Origin: Euborellia annulipes
Taxonomy: Eukaryota; Arthropoda; Insecta; Dermaptera; Anisolabididae
DNA: 64,000 bases
NCBI GenBank assembly: GCA_023213315.1
Contig: JAKCPI010027677.1
Coordinates: 1 to 64,000, forward strand
Direction of reading: 5' to 3'
The notes under the pieces are model-generated. The model made no database searches, was not told where the DNA came from, and was given only the letters and a program-made list of their open reading frames with translations. Each line of letters opens with the position of its first letter. Position 1 is the first letter of the stretch. The translations under genes were made by a program, and so were the position numbers. Positions 9,332 through 19,990 of this stretch are shown piece after piece.

Positions 9332-9714
9332 CGGCATAATCTCCCTCTCTTTCAGTTTGGCATCCTCTTTTTATTTATTATTTATTTTCTGATTATTTAA
9401 AGAACAAGATCTGAAAAATTATTGCTTAGGAAATGAACTAACATCGGGAACAATAGATTTAAAAGAAATTGCCGTGAGATCTCACATTTGAATGGTCTAT
9501 TCAATGTCATTTTAAAATTAATTCATTAGTTGAATTATATTTTAATTATATACGTAGTATAGAATAAGGAAATGATTTTAAAGAAGAAATTCTACTTAAA
9601 AATAAATTTCATTAATTATGTTGTGACATATTGGCTGGATTTAAATAATAAAGAAATTTTTGGCCCATTTCACAGAACGTTTTCTTCCCTTCGATAAATT
9701 AAAATTTTGTTCGG
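9332..9714. other. AT-rich spacer
   Basis: No gene or repeat recognised. Confidence 0.4.
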
Positions 9715-10575
9715 TGCTTATCATACCAGGTTTTTTGTGTCGACTTTTATTTAGTTTCCTGTAGTACATTCAAGATATAAAATTTATAGACAGAAAAATA
9801 TTAATATTTTCTTACCAGGACAACTTTTTTTCTTATCTTTTCTATGAGGTTTCTATGTACTTCAAACAATTTTGAGGGCAAAAGGAAAATGTCAAAACCG
9901 TAAGAGCCGAATTTTGAAAAAAACGAAAAAACTGAAAAAAAAAAAAATACATCAATAAAGTACCATTACTCTTTGGCAGATTTTATTTAAAAACTTATTT
10001 TCACGCCTCAGTAGGGTACCTAACTTAATATCAAATTCCAACATCATAGCTCTTTTCCTTGTTGCTTTGATCACACATAGACAAACACACACAGACATAG
10101 CCACGGAGGGGGTTTTGGGGGTTCGACCCCCCCTCAAGGAACCGAAGTCATATTTAAATATAAAATAATACAAAATTTTTAATTTAATTTGCCCTAGCAA
10201 TTTTGAAATTGTATTGTATTTTAAAAAAAGAAAAGTATTTTCTGTTTTTTTTTCTAGTATTACTAATTTTATCAGAAGATTTGTTAAATCTTACTAAACA
10301 TATAAATAGTTTTAATATTTCCTATAATAAATTTTTTAATATATATACTACCATACTTTGAAAATTGATTTATTCTTGAACACCTCCAATCAAAAATTTC
10401 TGGCTACGCCTATGCCCACAAGCATAATTTTCGGGCCCTACTTTTTTGAACTCTCGGACCTCAAAACGTGTATTTCCATCAAAATATCGGCATCAAATTT
10501 AAGAGATAAATGCAATACTTTCTCACTATATGCTTATAAGATTATATCATCAGATATAGGTAAGAGAAAGTATTC
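9715..10575 (-). mobile_element. HP repeat interrupted by an inserted element
   Basis: Minus-strand copy. The 9737-10098 part has GTCGACTTTTATTTAGTTTC, the CTTATCTTTTCTATGAGG stretch and the CA tract; the 10420-10575 part has GGACCTCAAAACGTGTATTT and the terminal AT-rich hairpin ending GTAAGAGAAAGTA. Between them is the element at 10099-10419. Confidence 0.75.
10099..10419. mobile_element. G/C-run inverted-repeat element nested in an HP copy
   Basis: Left end CATAGCCACGGAGGGGGTTT, right end TTTCTGGCTACGCCTATG: the ends are imperfect inverted repeats (GCCACG..TGGC, CGTAGCC type). It splits the HP sequence at its CA tract, so the HP copy marks the empty site. Confidence 0.6.
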
Positions 10576-11290
10576 AAATTTTATATGATTTCTCATAAGC
10601 TTCAAAATGTAACTGATAAAATTTTAAAATCAAAATTTACTCAAAACTTTCATATAAGAGTAACTTAAAAAAAAATGTCTAAATACTTTTATTGTCGAGT
10701 AAGGTCGGAAATTTTATACATGCGTATAGAATAAAATTATTTTTTATTCTGAAAACATGTTATTTTCTCACGTTATTTGTTCCCTTAAAATTAAATATAT
10801 AAATATACAGTTTTTATTAACGTAAATATAATAATTATAAAGGAAGTGAAATATTTTTACTTCATGAGAAGTGCCTGTGTTTCTTATTTTAATATTTGTA
10901 ATTCATTAAGAAAATTAGTTATTCAAGAATCTTTAGAACTCACCTGTTATAAGAAATAAATACTGAAATAACAATAAGGCACTTAAGCCATTTAAACCAT
11001 TTGAAAAAACAAACTAAAGAGGTTTTGAAAAAAAATATCACTCTCTCTCTCTCACTCTCTCCTCTTCTCTTTCTCTTTGTTTATTGAACCTGCTTAAAAA
11101 TGTTTAAGGAAATTTATAGTTGAGTTTTAGATGAGAATAAGTATGTAAAATAAATCAACACTTGTCGATTTTTTTTCAACTCTATTAATAAAAAGCTTTA
11201 GAGGCAGAAGTGACGATTCCGGGATCCTCATCTTCCTCTTGTTTACATATCGCTTTTTGAATTTTTTTTTTTCACAATTTTCATTCGGGA
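10576..11290. other. AT-rich spacer with a CT-rich tract at 11040-11080
   Basis: No gene recognised; 11040-11080 is a (CT)n-type low-complexity tract. Confidence 0.45.
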
Positions 11291-11296
11291 ATAAAA

Positions 11297-11366
11297 ATGG
11301 TCTTGTTTTTTTTTTAAATCTTTTTGGCATTGGAAGCCATATAGACTTTAAACGATACTCGTATTC
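11297..11366 (-). mobile_element. SINE 3' end fragment
   Basis: T run, then CTTTTTGGCATTGGAAGCCA and TATAGACTTTAAACGATACT: the shared 3' module of SINE-A/SINE-B, minus strand. No head. Confidence 0.55.
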
Positions 11367-11562
11367 ATAGTCGTTCCTTGAGGAAGAAGGAATCCTTATA
11401 TCTATACATTTATATAGGCATAAGGTTTCCATGTTCCTCAATCAATGACTATGAATACGGGCATTAGGCTATACATCTATAATTAATCAGCAGTGAGGAG
11501 ATCAATTTAGGAGTATATGCTGTATAAATTATATTTAAATTTTAGTAAAGAAAACAACCAAG

Positions 11563-11670
11563 AAATAGTACTCTGAATGCGTTACCAATTAACCGGAATT
11601 GCATTTACTATGCATAAATAAATGCATCGAAACGTTTCTGGCTAATTGGTAAGGCCTTCAAAGTATTATT
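11563..11670. mobile_element. Imperfect hairpin element
   Basis: Left arm TTACCAATTAACCGGA..ATTGCATTTA pairs with the right arm TAAATGCATCG..TCTGGCTAATTGGTAA; the right arm has an extra GAAACGTTTC. Resembles the 13-bp-duplication hairpins in shape, but I found no duplication. Confidence 0.5.
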
Positions 11671-11739
11671 CAATATCCTTCACAAATCCTTCAATAGATA
11701 TCCACAGTCACAACTTGCACATCAATATTTAAATTATCT

Positions 11740-11880
11740 TATACCATTGACCGGGGACCTGAACGTTCTACATGGTGGTTCCTCCCGCCCGAAATTCCAC
11801 CGTACTTGGAAATTCTTCACTGCAACGATCTTGTGTCTGTTGCAGGCCCCCCCCCCCCGGCAACTTTTAAACTCGGTTTT
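11740..11880. other. GC-richer patch with a C run
   Basis: Balanced composition and a C10 run, no open frame or clear inverted termini. Unassigned. Confidence 0.3.
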
Positions 11881-12520
11881 AACATTGTTAAACCAAGCCT
11901 AACCCTGAACTTGCTGGTATTGGCCTTTAATGTTAAACTTGAAAAATTAAAATAGCCTACATTATCTTTTCAACTATGAAAAATTTATTTTCATAATGAA
12001 TACTTGAAGCTAGGCAAACCAAAGGCCATCTTACTAGGCCTAATGGTTTTTTTTTTTATTAATTCCTCATTTCTATCAAAATTAGAGGATAAAATCTACT
12101 CCTGGAGTCTACATTCGACATTTAGTTAGTTTACTTTCCAACAAATAAGAGTTATTTTTCTCACTTGCTCTAATTTATTGTCAAATAAATCAGAAAAGAG
12201 GCTTATTTCTTGTTAAAATCCTTTAATTTAGTCTAGCATTTTTATTTAAAAAAAAAAAAAAATTCTATGATTCTTTTGAAGAAACTACTTCGTGATTTTC
12301 TTCATACTTAATCTCATTCAGCGTGTTTATTTCAAGACAGCGAGTCATGTAATATGAATCTGTCTTAAAAAGGAAAAGAGTGAGTGAGCGAGCAAGCGAG
12401 CAATCAATTAAAGACAAAATGCATTTGAGCATACAAAATAGAATGAGAGAATAGAACAGTGGGCCTACTACTACTACTCAGTATTTAATAAGGAAATTTA
12501 ATTTCGTAAGCGAAATGATG
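11881..12520. other. AT-rich spacer
   Basis: No gene or repeat recognised beyond poly(A/T) tracts. Confidence 0.4.
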
Positions 12521-12534
12521 ATGATGATGATGCT

Positions 12535-12835
12535 CGGTGATTTTTTCGCAAGCCTGAGTCGAGTTCAAGAACAGGTCTGCGGTCAAGGATAGCCTGAAGG
12601 GCCGAGAAGAGAGAGATTCAAGGGGGGTCACTGGTTCGACTCCCGACGAAGGGGCTTTGCCTTCTTCTTCTTCTTCTTCTTCTCTTCTTCTCTTTTAAGA
12701 AAAGAGATGGAAGTTTGTATCCAGCATGAACGCTGGTCACGTCACCAAATTAGACAGCACCTTAACCACCAACTTGTCTATTTAGCCGAGGTCCATATTA
12801 ACTGAAACTGAAAGCAACAACACTCACTCGTTCAT
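12535..12835 (+). mobile_element. Probable tRNA-derived SINE of a third family with a (TTC)n tract
   Basis: CACTGGTTCGACTCCCGACG is a good B box; a GATAGCCTGAAGG-type stretch lies upstream at about the right distance for an A box. It is followed by (TTC)n and a body with ACGCTGGTCACGTCACCAAA. The acceptor stem does not close, so not a functional tRNA. Confidence 0.5.
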
Positions 12836-13074
12836 TTGCTCAATTCCTTGCCATCCAACGCTGATTAATTTATTTTTTAGGACCAATCAAATGATTATAG
12901 ACTCCCACTATCAAACTCCCCCGTTTCCTTAGAGGATGCTCTCACAAACTCTTTTCAGTCATGAGGTCTAATTTTGATTCATCTCTATTTATACTATAAC
13001 AATACAAAGCCAGAAATAAGGAATGAGCCATGCGTAGGCTACACAATTTCAATCATTTATTTTCACAATAAACC

Positions 13075-13130
13075 TTGATTATATATGTATATCGCCTGCT
13101 GAGAATCATAGTGGCGAATGTCCCAAAATT
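13075..13130 (-). repeat. Inverted partner of 13868-13915
   Basis: TATCGCCTGCTGAGAATCAT and AGTGGCGAATGTC are the reverse complement, with a few changes, of the segment at 13868-13915. The pair brackets an HP copy, so the HP element may have landed in a larger inverted repeat. Confidence 0.55.
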
Positions 13131-13206
13131 CAATTTTTGAGTTAAGCCTGTGAAACGTTGTTAAAAGGTCTCTTTTGAGTGACAAAGTGGCGAAAATATT
13201 GTTCCA

Positions 13207-13778
13207 TTTTTACTTTCTCTTAGCCTATATATGAAATATATAGGAGAGAAAGTATTGCGATCATGTCAAAAATTCGATGTCGAGATTTTGATGGATATAC
13301 ATGTTTTGAGGTCCCCTGAGTCCAAAAAAGTGGGTCCCGCAAATTGGTCTGTGTGTATGTATGTGTGTGTGTGTGTGTGTGTGTGCGTGCGTGTGTCTGT
13401 ATGTGTGGACAGATTTTTAGCATGAAGGAATTGAGCTACCGGATTGAAATTTTATATTTAACTTAGGTACCTTTGAAGAATCTCAAAATAAGCTTTTGAA
13501 CAAAATCGGCCAAAAAGTACTAGTACTTTACTGATGTACTTTTTCAGTTCTATATTGTGTATAAAATGTCCAAATATGAGATTAAAATTTTGAAAAATAA
13601 CCATAGTTTATTTGAAGCAGTCAACATTTAAAATGCAAGTTTGAAACAAAGGTGCTATCGGAAACTAAATATATCTCGACACAAAAATCTGGTGTGACCA
13701 GCACAGTGCGCAACTTTCTCTTACCGAAGGGTAAGAGAAAGTTGTGTGCTGTGCTGGTCACACCAGATTTTTTGCTAT
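13207..13778 (+). mobile_element. HP repeat, full-length copy
   Basis: Reference copy. Left terminal hairpin (ACTTTCTCTTAGCCTATATA pairing with ATATAGGAGAGAAAGTA), conserved body, GT tract at 13350-13396, ACTAGTACTTTACTGATGTA, then a terminal palindrome (about 13688-13776) of two long arms around CTTACCGAAGGGTAAG, running from AATCTGGTGTGACCAGCACA to the same word inverted. No protein motif is visible in it. Confidence 0.85.
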
Positions 13779-13867
13779 TGATTCTGGCCTATCCATTCCA
13801 TTTGTTGCCCAACTATTTAAATGTATATGTTTATAAAACTTTCAAAAACGCCTTTTCTCGAATTGTT

Positions 13868-13915
13868 GAATTTCAGACTTTCGCCACTATGATTCTCACC
13901 AGACGATATATTAAT
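13868..13915 (+). repeat. Inverted partner of 13075-13130
   Basis: TTTCGCCACTATGATTCTCA then CCAGACGATATA, matching the reverse complement of 13075-13130. Confidence 0.55.
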
Positions 13916-14127
13916 ATTGTTGAACGGACAATTAATGTAGGAGTCGATGCTGGTTGTAGAATATGTGCAGGAGGAATAAAGTTTGCAGGAACAATCTTAT
14001 ACAAAATTTTTACAAATATTTGGACGAAACTAAAATTTAATAAATCATATTCTCTCTTCCTTCCTTTAATGCGCACTCTCCCCTTTGCCTATACTAAAAA
14101 TTTCCGGCCCCTTTTCAATAAAAAATT

Positions 14128-14495
14128 ACAAGTGGCAAAGAAGGCGGGCTTTCCCACTTGCCAGGGGGCTGCGCCCCTTAGACTCCCTTGCGAGCAAATG
14201 CTTCAAATTTATTCTTGCTCACTGTTTGGAAATTTTGCAATTGGTCGCCTTCGGCGAGAAGATAATGATATTATTATACTATAAGTTTTTACTACTCTCT
14301 TTAGCTGATTGGCCAGAGACAGAGGAATTGGACTCAGTGAGGGCAATTTAAAACTTTAAGTCAAAAAGGAAAATTTAAAACTTTAATTGCAAAATTTTCA
14401 AACATTGAGCAAGAACAAATTTAATGCATTTGCTCGCCTTCAGCGAGCAAGGGGGTCCTGGGGGCGTAGGCTTCGGCGGGCTTTACCACTTGTGT
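14128..14495. mobile_element. Inverted-repeat element (MITE-like)
   Basis: Left end ACAAGTGGCAAAGAAGGCGG and right end CGGGCTTTACCACTTGT are inverted repeats, continuing inward through AGGGGGCTGCGCCCC and GAGCAAATGC..TTCTTGCTCA on both sides. About 370 bp; no transposase. TSD not clear. Confidence 0.72.
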
Positions 14496-15540
14496 ATTTA
14501 TATATTTAAAAACAAAAAATTGACAAATTAATAGCCAATAGACGGTTTAAGCCATTAAGCAAAACTTATTGCTTTCTACACGATAAAGATTTGTAATTTG
14601 CTTTTAATAGCATATGCTAATCAGGGGCGGAGTAGGCTTAGGGTGCATACAAATAAATAATTAATGAATAATGAATCGAAGTAAATGATGGAAATAGTGG
14701 ATGAGTACTTGTACAGGCCGCAGGGTGAGAAGAGACACGCACCTGGCAAGTACTCAGACTATCATAATGTCTCTCAATAATTAAAAATTTTTTGAGAGCA
14801 TTTTTATTTGTTGGTGGAAATTCCAAAATATAATTAATATCGTTGGCTAGCAGATGACGTTCCACACTTATTTTTCGTAGCCACTTATCCGAATTCCTTT
14901 GGCACTACTTAATAGCAATGATCTTGGCAGCTATAGCCCTCTCTTTGTAGCCCGGCTCTATTAAAATTAATGAAGATAATTTTAATTGGTTCAAGCCCCT
15001 TGAGCTTCCTCCCCCACCCATTCTTGTCTCTGTTGTTTTATTAAGACGATTATTAGCTAATGTTATCTAACTAGTAGGTACCGGTATAAATAAAACAATT
15101 TTTTGCTATTAGATAATTTTATTAAATTTCATTAAATTAAAATAATTTATTTAAATATTATTTCTATATTACAAGGTTGGGCAAACACGTTTGATACTTG
15201 CATATATACATGCTTTACTCATTAAAACAACTTGGGTGTAACTTAGTGAACTATTTACGTAGTACTTAAATAAATAAATTTATTGTGGTAGTGTCTGTTT
15301 AAGAGGTATTAATAAATTTTATTTCTGATTTCAAAATACAATATCAAACAACGAAAAAAGTCATTAACAAGTTTATTATATACCTGCCCCTGGAGTGGTG
15401 ACAAAATACAAAAAATAATAAAGTAGCCATAGTTGCAACTCAAATGTATTAATAAAAAAATTAAGGCGTGGTCATTTGTTTAACTTGAGCCCCTAAGAAG
15501 TGAGATTCGTATTATAGGTTTTTAAGAATACATTATATAC
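14496..15540. other. AT-rich spacer
   Basis: No gene or repeat recognised. A short GC-richer patch near 14700-14760 has no open frame of note. Confidence 0.45.
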
Positions 15541-15602
15541 AGGGGCGAACCCTTCATAGGGGAAGTACAGGGGCGTTCTGGCCCACCGGGCTACCGGGCG
15601 GT

Positions 15603-15710
15603 TGATATCCAAATGGCTTAAATAAAATTATTGGACTGCCTGGGGTCCGAACCCGCGATTCTTGGTATACGAGGCTAACACGCTAACCCATACACCAAGC
15701 CCGAGGGCTA
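15603..15710 (-). mobile_element. SINE-A copy 5, head fragment
   Basis: Only the head and half the hairpin remain, minus strand: CCAAATGGCTTAAATAAAAT to CTGCCTGGGGTCCGAACCCG and the A-box region ending AAGCCCGAGGGC. The poly(A) half is replaced by a 'caggggcg' G/C-rich motif at 15540-15602. Confidence 0.78.
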
Positions 15711-15715
15711 CACCA

Positions 15716-16251
15716 CATTTGAATTCAAGGTGTAAAATTTATAAACATGGGGAAATATTTATATTTTGTTACCATGGCAACCATTTCTCCCATTTTTTTC
15801 TATGAAGAACAAGAGTAGTAAAGTGGTCTTCATAAGATTTCAATGGCAAAATGAGAATATACATTTCAAAGAGCATCTAAAAAATAATTAATTTATGAAT
15901 TTTAATCATAATTGTTGGAACGAATTTTTGAGAAAATCGAAAATAACTGAAAAATTACATCAGAAAAGTACTACTACTCTTTGGCCGATTTTGTTCAAAA
16001 GCTTCGTGTCACGTGCCAGAGGGGTGTCTAACTTAAATATAAAATTTCAACCTCCTAGCTCTCTCCTTCCTTGAGATATTTTGTTCACAGACACACACAC
16101 AGACAGACCATGTCACGAAAACCACTTTTTTGGATTCAGGGGACCTCAAAACGTGTATATCCATCAAAATTTCGACATCGAATTTTGGACATGAATCCAC
16201 TACTTTCTCTCTATTTACATTAGTATATATAGAAGTAAGAGAAAGTAATAA
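15716..16251 (-). mobile_element. HP repeat, long copy lacking the palindrome end
   Basis: Minus strand. Runs from TTGAATTCAAGGTGTAAAAT through ATGGCAACCATTTCTCCCAT, TTTGGCCGATTTTGTTCAAA, the CA tract and AACGTGTATATCCATCAAAA to the terminal hairpin AGTAAGAGAAAGTA. Confidence 0.85.
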
Positions 16252-17034
16252 TAGTTGATAAAACAAAACAAAAATAAGCATATACCGTAGGCATCAAAAT
16301 CAAACTCAAAGCCGAGGAGTATCTATGACAGGACGGGGTTATTCCACACAAATATTCTAGACATGCTTGTAGGGGTGATCCCAGGATTTTGTTGTGTAGA
16401 TGTGGGGAAGAGACAGTAGTGCATACAGGGAAAAACTATCATGTAGAGGATACAAACATAAGCATCTGCTCCATTAAAAGTATTCAATTCAAAATTATTG
16501 CATAATCAAGAAACCAGAAAAAAATAATTTAGTTACGCACGTTTGATAAAATAAAATTACAATAAAAAAAAAAAACAATAATCTTTATAATGAATAGTAT
16601 CCAAGTTGATTTTAAGAGAAATAGAATTAAAAAGCGAGAAAGAAAAAAAAATTGCAACAAGTTGTTAGTTATCTTTCACAATAAATAATAAACAGACATG
16701 TTTTATTAGCAAATGCATTAAATCAGCTTGAAATTGACCTTCCCCTTGTTTATCAATTAGGAAATTAATATTAGGGGAGGATACAGCCACGCCCTTTTGA
16801 ATTTAAATTAGGGAAATTATTACTTTCCATTTTACAAATTAAAAAACTTATTCGTATAATTTCAAAGAATTTGTCTCTACTAATTAGTCGTTGCTCATCT
16901 CCTTGGTTTTATATATTCCATAGAGAAAAATATTATTGGTTGAATTAGGAAATTTAATAAATGACTTCTGTTATTCATTTAAAAAATAAAGAAAATATTT
17001 TGGTAATAAATGAATTTTTCAAATATTATCTTTA
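16252..17034. other. AT-rich spacer
   Basis: No gene or repeat recognised. Confidence 0.45.
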
Positions 17035-17155
17035 TTCAAGAGCGGATCCAGAGGAGTTTCTCGGGGGAGGGCGACCAGTCAGGGGGGATAATCAGGGGGT
17101 AATTACCACCTTTACTCCCCCCCCTTGTATCCACCCTTGTCTTCATTCTTATTTC
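17035..17155. mobile_element. G/C-run mini-element
   Basis: Starts CAAGAGCGGATCCAGAGGAG with G runs and ends in a C run and CCTTGTATCCACCCTTGTC; the ends are roughly complementary (GGATCCA against TGTATCC). About 120 bp. Confidence 0.45.
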
Positions 17156-17324
17156 CTCGTTTTCATTAGTATATGTAAAAATTTTAAAAATTGTATGTTA
17201 GTAAAATTTTCAAAAATTTTAGGATATTGAAATTTTATTATTTTCGAAACTAAAGCCCATCCATCCCTTTAAAAAAAAATAAAAACATTAGAAAAAAAAG
17301 ACAAAATCCAATCCGAAATAAAAA

Positions 17325-17378
17325 TGATCCCCAATACTTTCTCTCTACATATTTTTCATATATAGGGTAAGAGAAAGT
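17325..17378 (-). mobile_element. HP repeat terminal hairpin only
   Basis: CCAATACTTTCTCTCTACAT to ATATAGGGTAAGAGAAAGTA: the terminal hairpin with nothing of the body. Confidence 0.65.
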
Positions 17379-18045
17379 AAAAATTGAAAAATTTATTATT
17401 AAAATACCTTTTTTCTCTCTCTCTCCTTTACACACTTTAAAATAAAAGCCTTATAAATAAAAATGAAATTTTCTAAATAAGCTAAAATGCAAATCAATCT
17501 TCGGATGTATTGTAATTAAAAAGCTCATATTAAATTTAAAAAGAGATCGTTTTTTTTTTTTTTAAACTTAATTTAAATTTTATAATACTTGTTTGATTTT
17601 ATACTTGCTTGGTCTGGTTTTTGTAAAAACCAAATTGGTTTTTTTTTTTTTTTATATTTAAGTAGAGAACATTTTCGATTTAAGGTTATAAAAATTTTTT
17701 TAGCGATAAATATTAATTTTTTTAAACGAGCGTTATTGAAAACAATTTTATATTTGCTTGAATTATTCTAATTTATAAAATTATTTATAGAGGATGAGAT
17801 GATTTACATTTCTACTTTCGCCTGGTTTACATAATCTCATTCAATAGGTATTTCATAATCATTTTTAATCAGGCATGGGGGCTTCAACCTTCCCCCCCCC
17901 CCCGTTTCATTTTAAATTATAAAATTTTTTTACATATATTATACAGAATGCGTAAAGTCCGAAAGTCTGGTCCATTAGTAAGATGTTATTCCAACGTTGT
18001 TCACTCTTTACCTGGTAAATGAATGACATTGAACAAAATTATAAT
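17379..18045. other. AT-rich spacer with homopolymer runs
   Basis: No gene recognised; a C11 run lies near 17891-17903. Confidence 0.45.
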
Positions 18046-18059
18046 AATCCCTTATTTTT

Positions 18060-18332
18060 CAAAATTTAATTATATTTGGACATTTTATTTTTTTTTAAAC
18101 GTTCACACTATTTTCTCATACACACAGTCTTTTCAGCAACTTAGGCCATTTAAGTCTTTTGACGATAACCGTTGTAATGAATATATCTATTGGGGATTCA
18201 GGCATTTCTATTTAAGCCACTTGGTATCCAAATGGCTTAAATACAATAAAATCATCGGACTGCCTGGGGTCCGAACCCGCGACGTTTGGAATAGGAGGTA
18301 GGCACGCTACCTACTACGCCAAACCCGGAGGC
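18060..18332 (-). mobile_element. SINE-A copy 6 with extra 3' sequence
   Basis: Minus-strand full-length SINE-A. The duplication AATCCCTTATTTT (18046-18058 and 18333-18345) lies about 30 bp beyond the T run, so the copy carries extra sequence after its poly(A): the complement of TAAAATGTCCAAATATAATT, which resembles the HP body (compare 13560-13600). Confidence 0.72.
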
Positions 18333-18357
18333 AATCCCTTATTTTCTAAACATTTTT

Positions 18358-18860
18358 ACCCACCCATTGTCATTGAAGTATTTTGAAGACCACTTTACTC
18401 TTGTACTTCATAGGAAAGATAGGAGAAATTGTTACCAGGGTAACAAAATATAATTTTTTTTTTTTAAACATTCACACTTTTTTCTCATTTACACTCACAT
18501 TCACTCAGTCTTTTCGGCAACTTAGGCCATTTAAGACTTTTAACGATACTCGTATGTTTTAATAAATCTATTGGGGGTCCAGGCATTTCTATTTAAGCCA
18601 TTTGGTATCCAAATACCTTAAATAAAATCATAGGACTACCTGGGGTCTGAACCCGCGACGTTCGGTATAGAAGGTGGGCACGCTACCAACTACTCCAAGC
18701 CCCACAAAATATAAATATTTTCCCATGTTTATAAATTTTATATCTTGAATTCTAATATATTGGTGGAAACTAAATATATGTTGACACAAAAAATCTGGTG
18801 TGACAAGCAGAGTACACAACTTTCTCTTGCCGAAGGCGACCAGTCACACACTGGAGTAAT
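18358..18860 (+). mobile_element. HP repeat split by SINE-A copy 7
   Basis: Left part 18358-18453 (CATTGAAGTATTTTGAAGAC, ACTTCATAGGAAAGATAGGA), right part 18704-18860 (ATAAATATTTTCCCATG to the start of the terminal palindrome AAATCTGGTGTGACAAGCAG). The palindrome is partly lost. Confidence 0.82.
18454..18703 (-). mobile_element. SINE-A copy 7
   Basis: Minus strand, full length, flanked by an exact 11-bp duplication ACAAAATATAA at 18443-18453 and 18704-18714. Other HP copies show one ACAAAATATAA at this place, giving the empty site. Confidence 0.92.
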
Positions 18861-18879
18861 CAATAAACCCTTTGAAACC

Positions 18880-19033
18880 CATTTGGATACCAAATGGCTT
18901 AAATAAGAATGCCTGGACTCCCAATAGATATATTAAACATTCGAGTATCGTTTAAAGTCTTAAATGGCCTAAGTTGCCGAAAAGACTGTGTGTGAATGTG
19001 AGTGGGAATGAGGAAAAAGTGTGAGTGTTAAAA
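18880..19033 (+). mobile_element. SINE-A copy 8, 5'-truncated
   Basis: Begins at the central hairpin (CCATTTGGATACCAAATGGC) and ends in poly(A). CTTTGAAAC before it and CTTTTGAAAC after it look like the duplication, so it was truncated on insertion, as expected of target-primed reverse transcription. Confidence 0.8.
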
Positions 19034-19835
19034 AAAAAAACTTTTGAAACAAATAACCTAATGTTTAATTTGTATATTTAATTTTATATTTGTAGATTTA
19101 TTATTAATAATTTTTATAGGTCTTTACTGAAAACGGACCACTGATTCTTAAATTATGAAAGAATCATGTCTCTGCTCGAATAATTTGACTTGCAAAAGAG
19201 TAACATAACAAAATTCTCTGCTTTTTTGCTTGATAAGTTATATCTAAATATAGATAATAAATTTTAACCCGTTCAAATCATTCAAAAAATTTCCATGTGA
19301 AAATTTTTATAGGCATTTATAAATTAATTCATATTTATAAAAAAAAAAAATATTTTTTTTCTCTCGATATTAGTGGTCGCCTAAGGGGCTGTTAGGAATT
19401 CTCCTCTTTTTAGTCTCTTCTCTCACTCTCTTTGCCACTACAATAAATTATTTAAATGTTGGTTGTTCTGACCTTCTCGATTCATGTGAACGTTCGTTAT
19501 TCATGACCAGTTTTGGATACAAGGTATCCTAGACATCTGCCTAGGGCACCCGCGTCCACCAACATCGTTTATTAAAATTTTACATTATATATAAAAAAAA
19601 AAACGACTAAATTCGTTGGCAAGTAATGCATTCGCTGAAATTTCAATTGTATCCTGGTTTTTCTTCTTCGCACATTTCTGATTTACGCGTGTCATAAGCT
19701 TTAGTACGGCCGATTCTTCTAAAGAGCCACTGTCTTTATCCTAGTACTGTGTTAAGCTAATTAGCTTTGGTCTTTTTTTTGATGGGTGGTCCGCCTAAAA
19801 ATATTTCTTCTGAAGGTGACCCATTGTTTCGCTTA
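19034..19835. other. AT-rich spacer
   Basis: No gene or repeat recognised. Confidence 0.45.
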
Positions 19836-19990
19836 TCTTGTGGGTACGTGGATGGCGACCACGAGCTGCCCGAGCTGGACAGGCAGTCCTTCAGTTCTTT
19901 GTTTGTCTGTCTCTTACTTCTTCTTTTCAACGATAGTGCTGGAGGGAGAAAGTTAGGACCGCCGACCCCGCTTTGCGGGAATAGGGCAAG
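19836..19990 (+). repeat. Repeat C (copy 2)
   Basis: TCTTGTGGGTACGTGGATGG, CACGAGCTGCCCGAGCTGG and the CTTTGTTTGTCTGTCTCTTA stretch match 7040-7135. A 114-codon frame (19767-20111) crosses it but the shared part is in no conserved frame. Confidence 0.65.

Noticed and set aside
11127..11441. 104-codon minus-strand frame as a gene
   Set aside because: Its middle is the SINE 3' module and its poly(A) read as Lys; the remainder has no motif.
13652..14284. 210-codon frame as an intact gene
   Set aside because: It runs through the HP terminal palindrome and into the inverted-repeat element at 14128, so the full frame cannot be one protein-coding unit. The middle is listed only as a weak finding.
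16033..16281. Frame containing KFDVEILMDIHVLRSPESKK as a conserved protein
   Set aside because: The same residues recur at 7146, 13231, 16033 and 32257 because they are the HP repeat; the frame breaks at the GT tract and elsewhere between copies.
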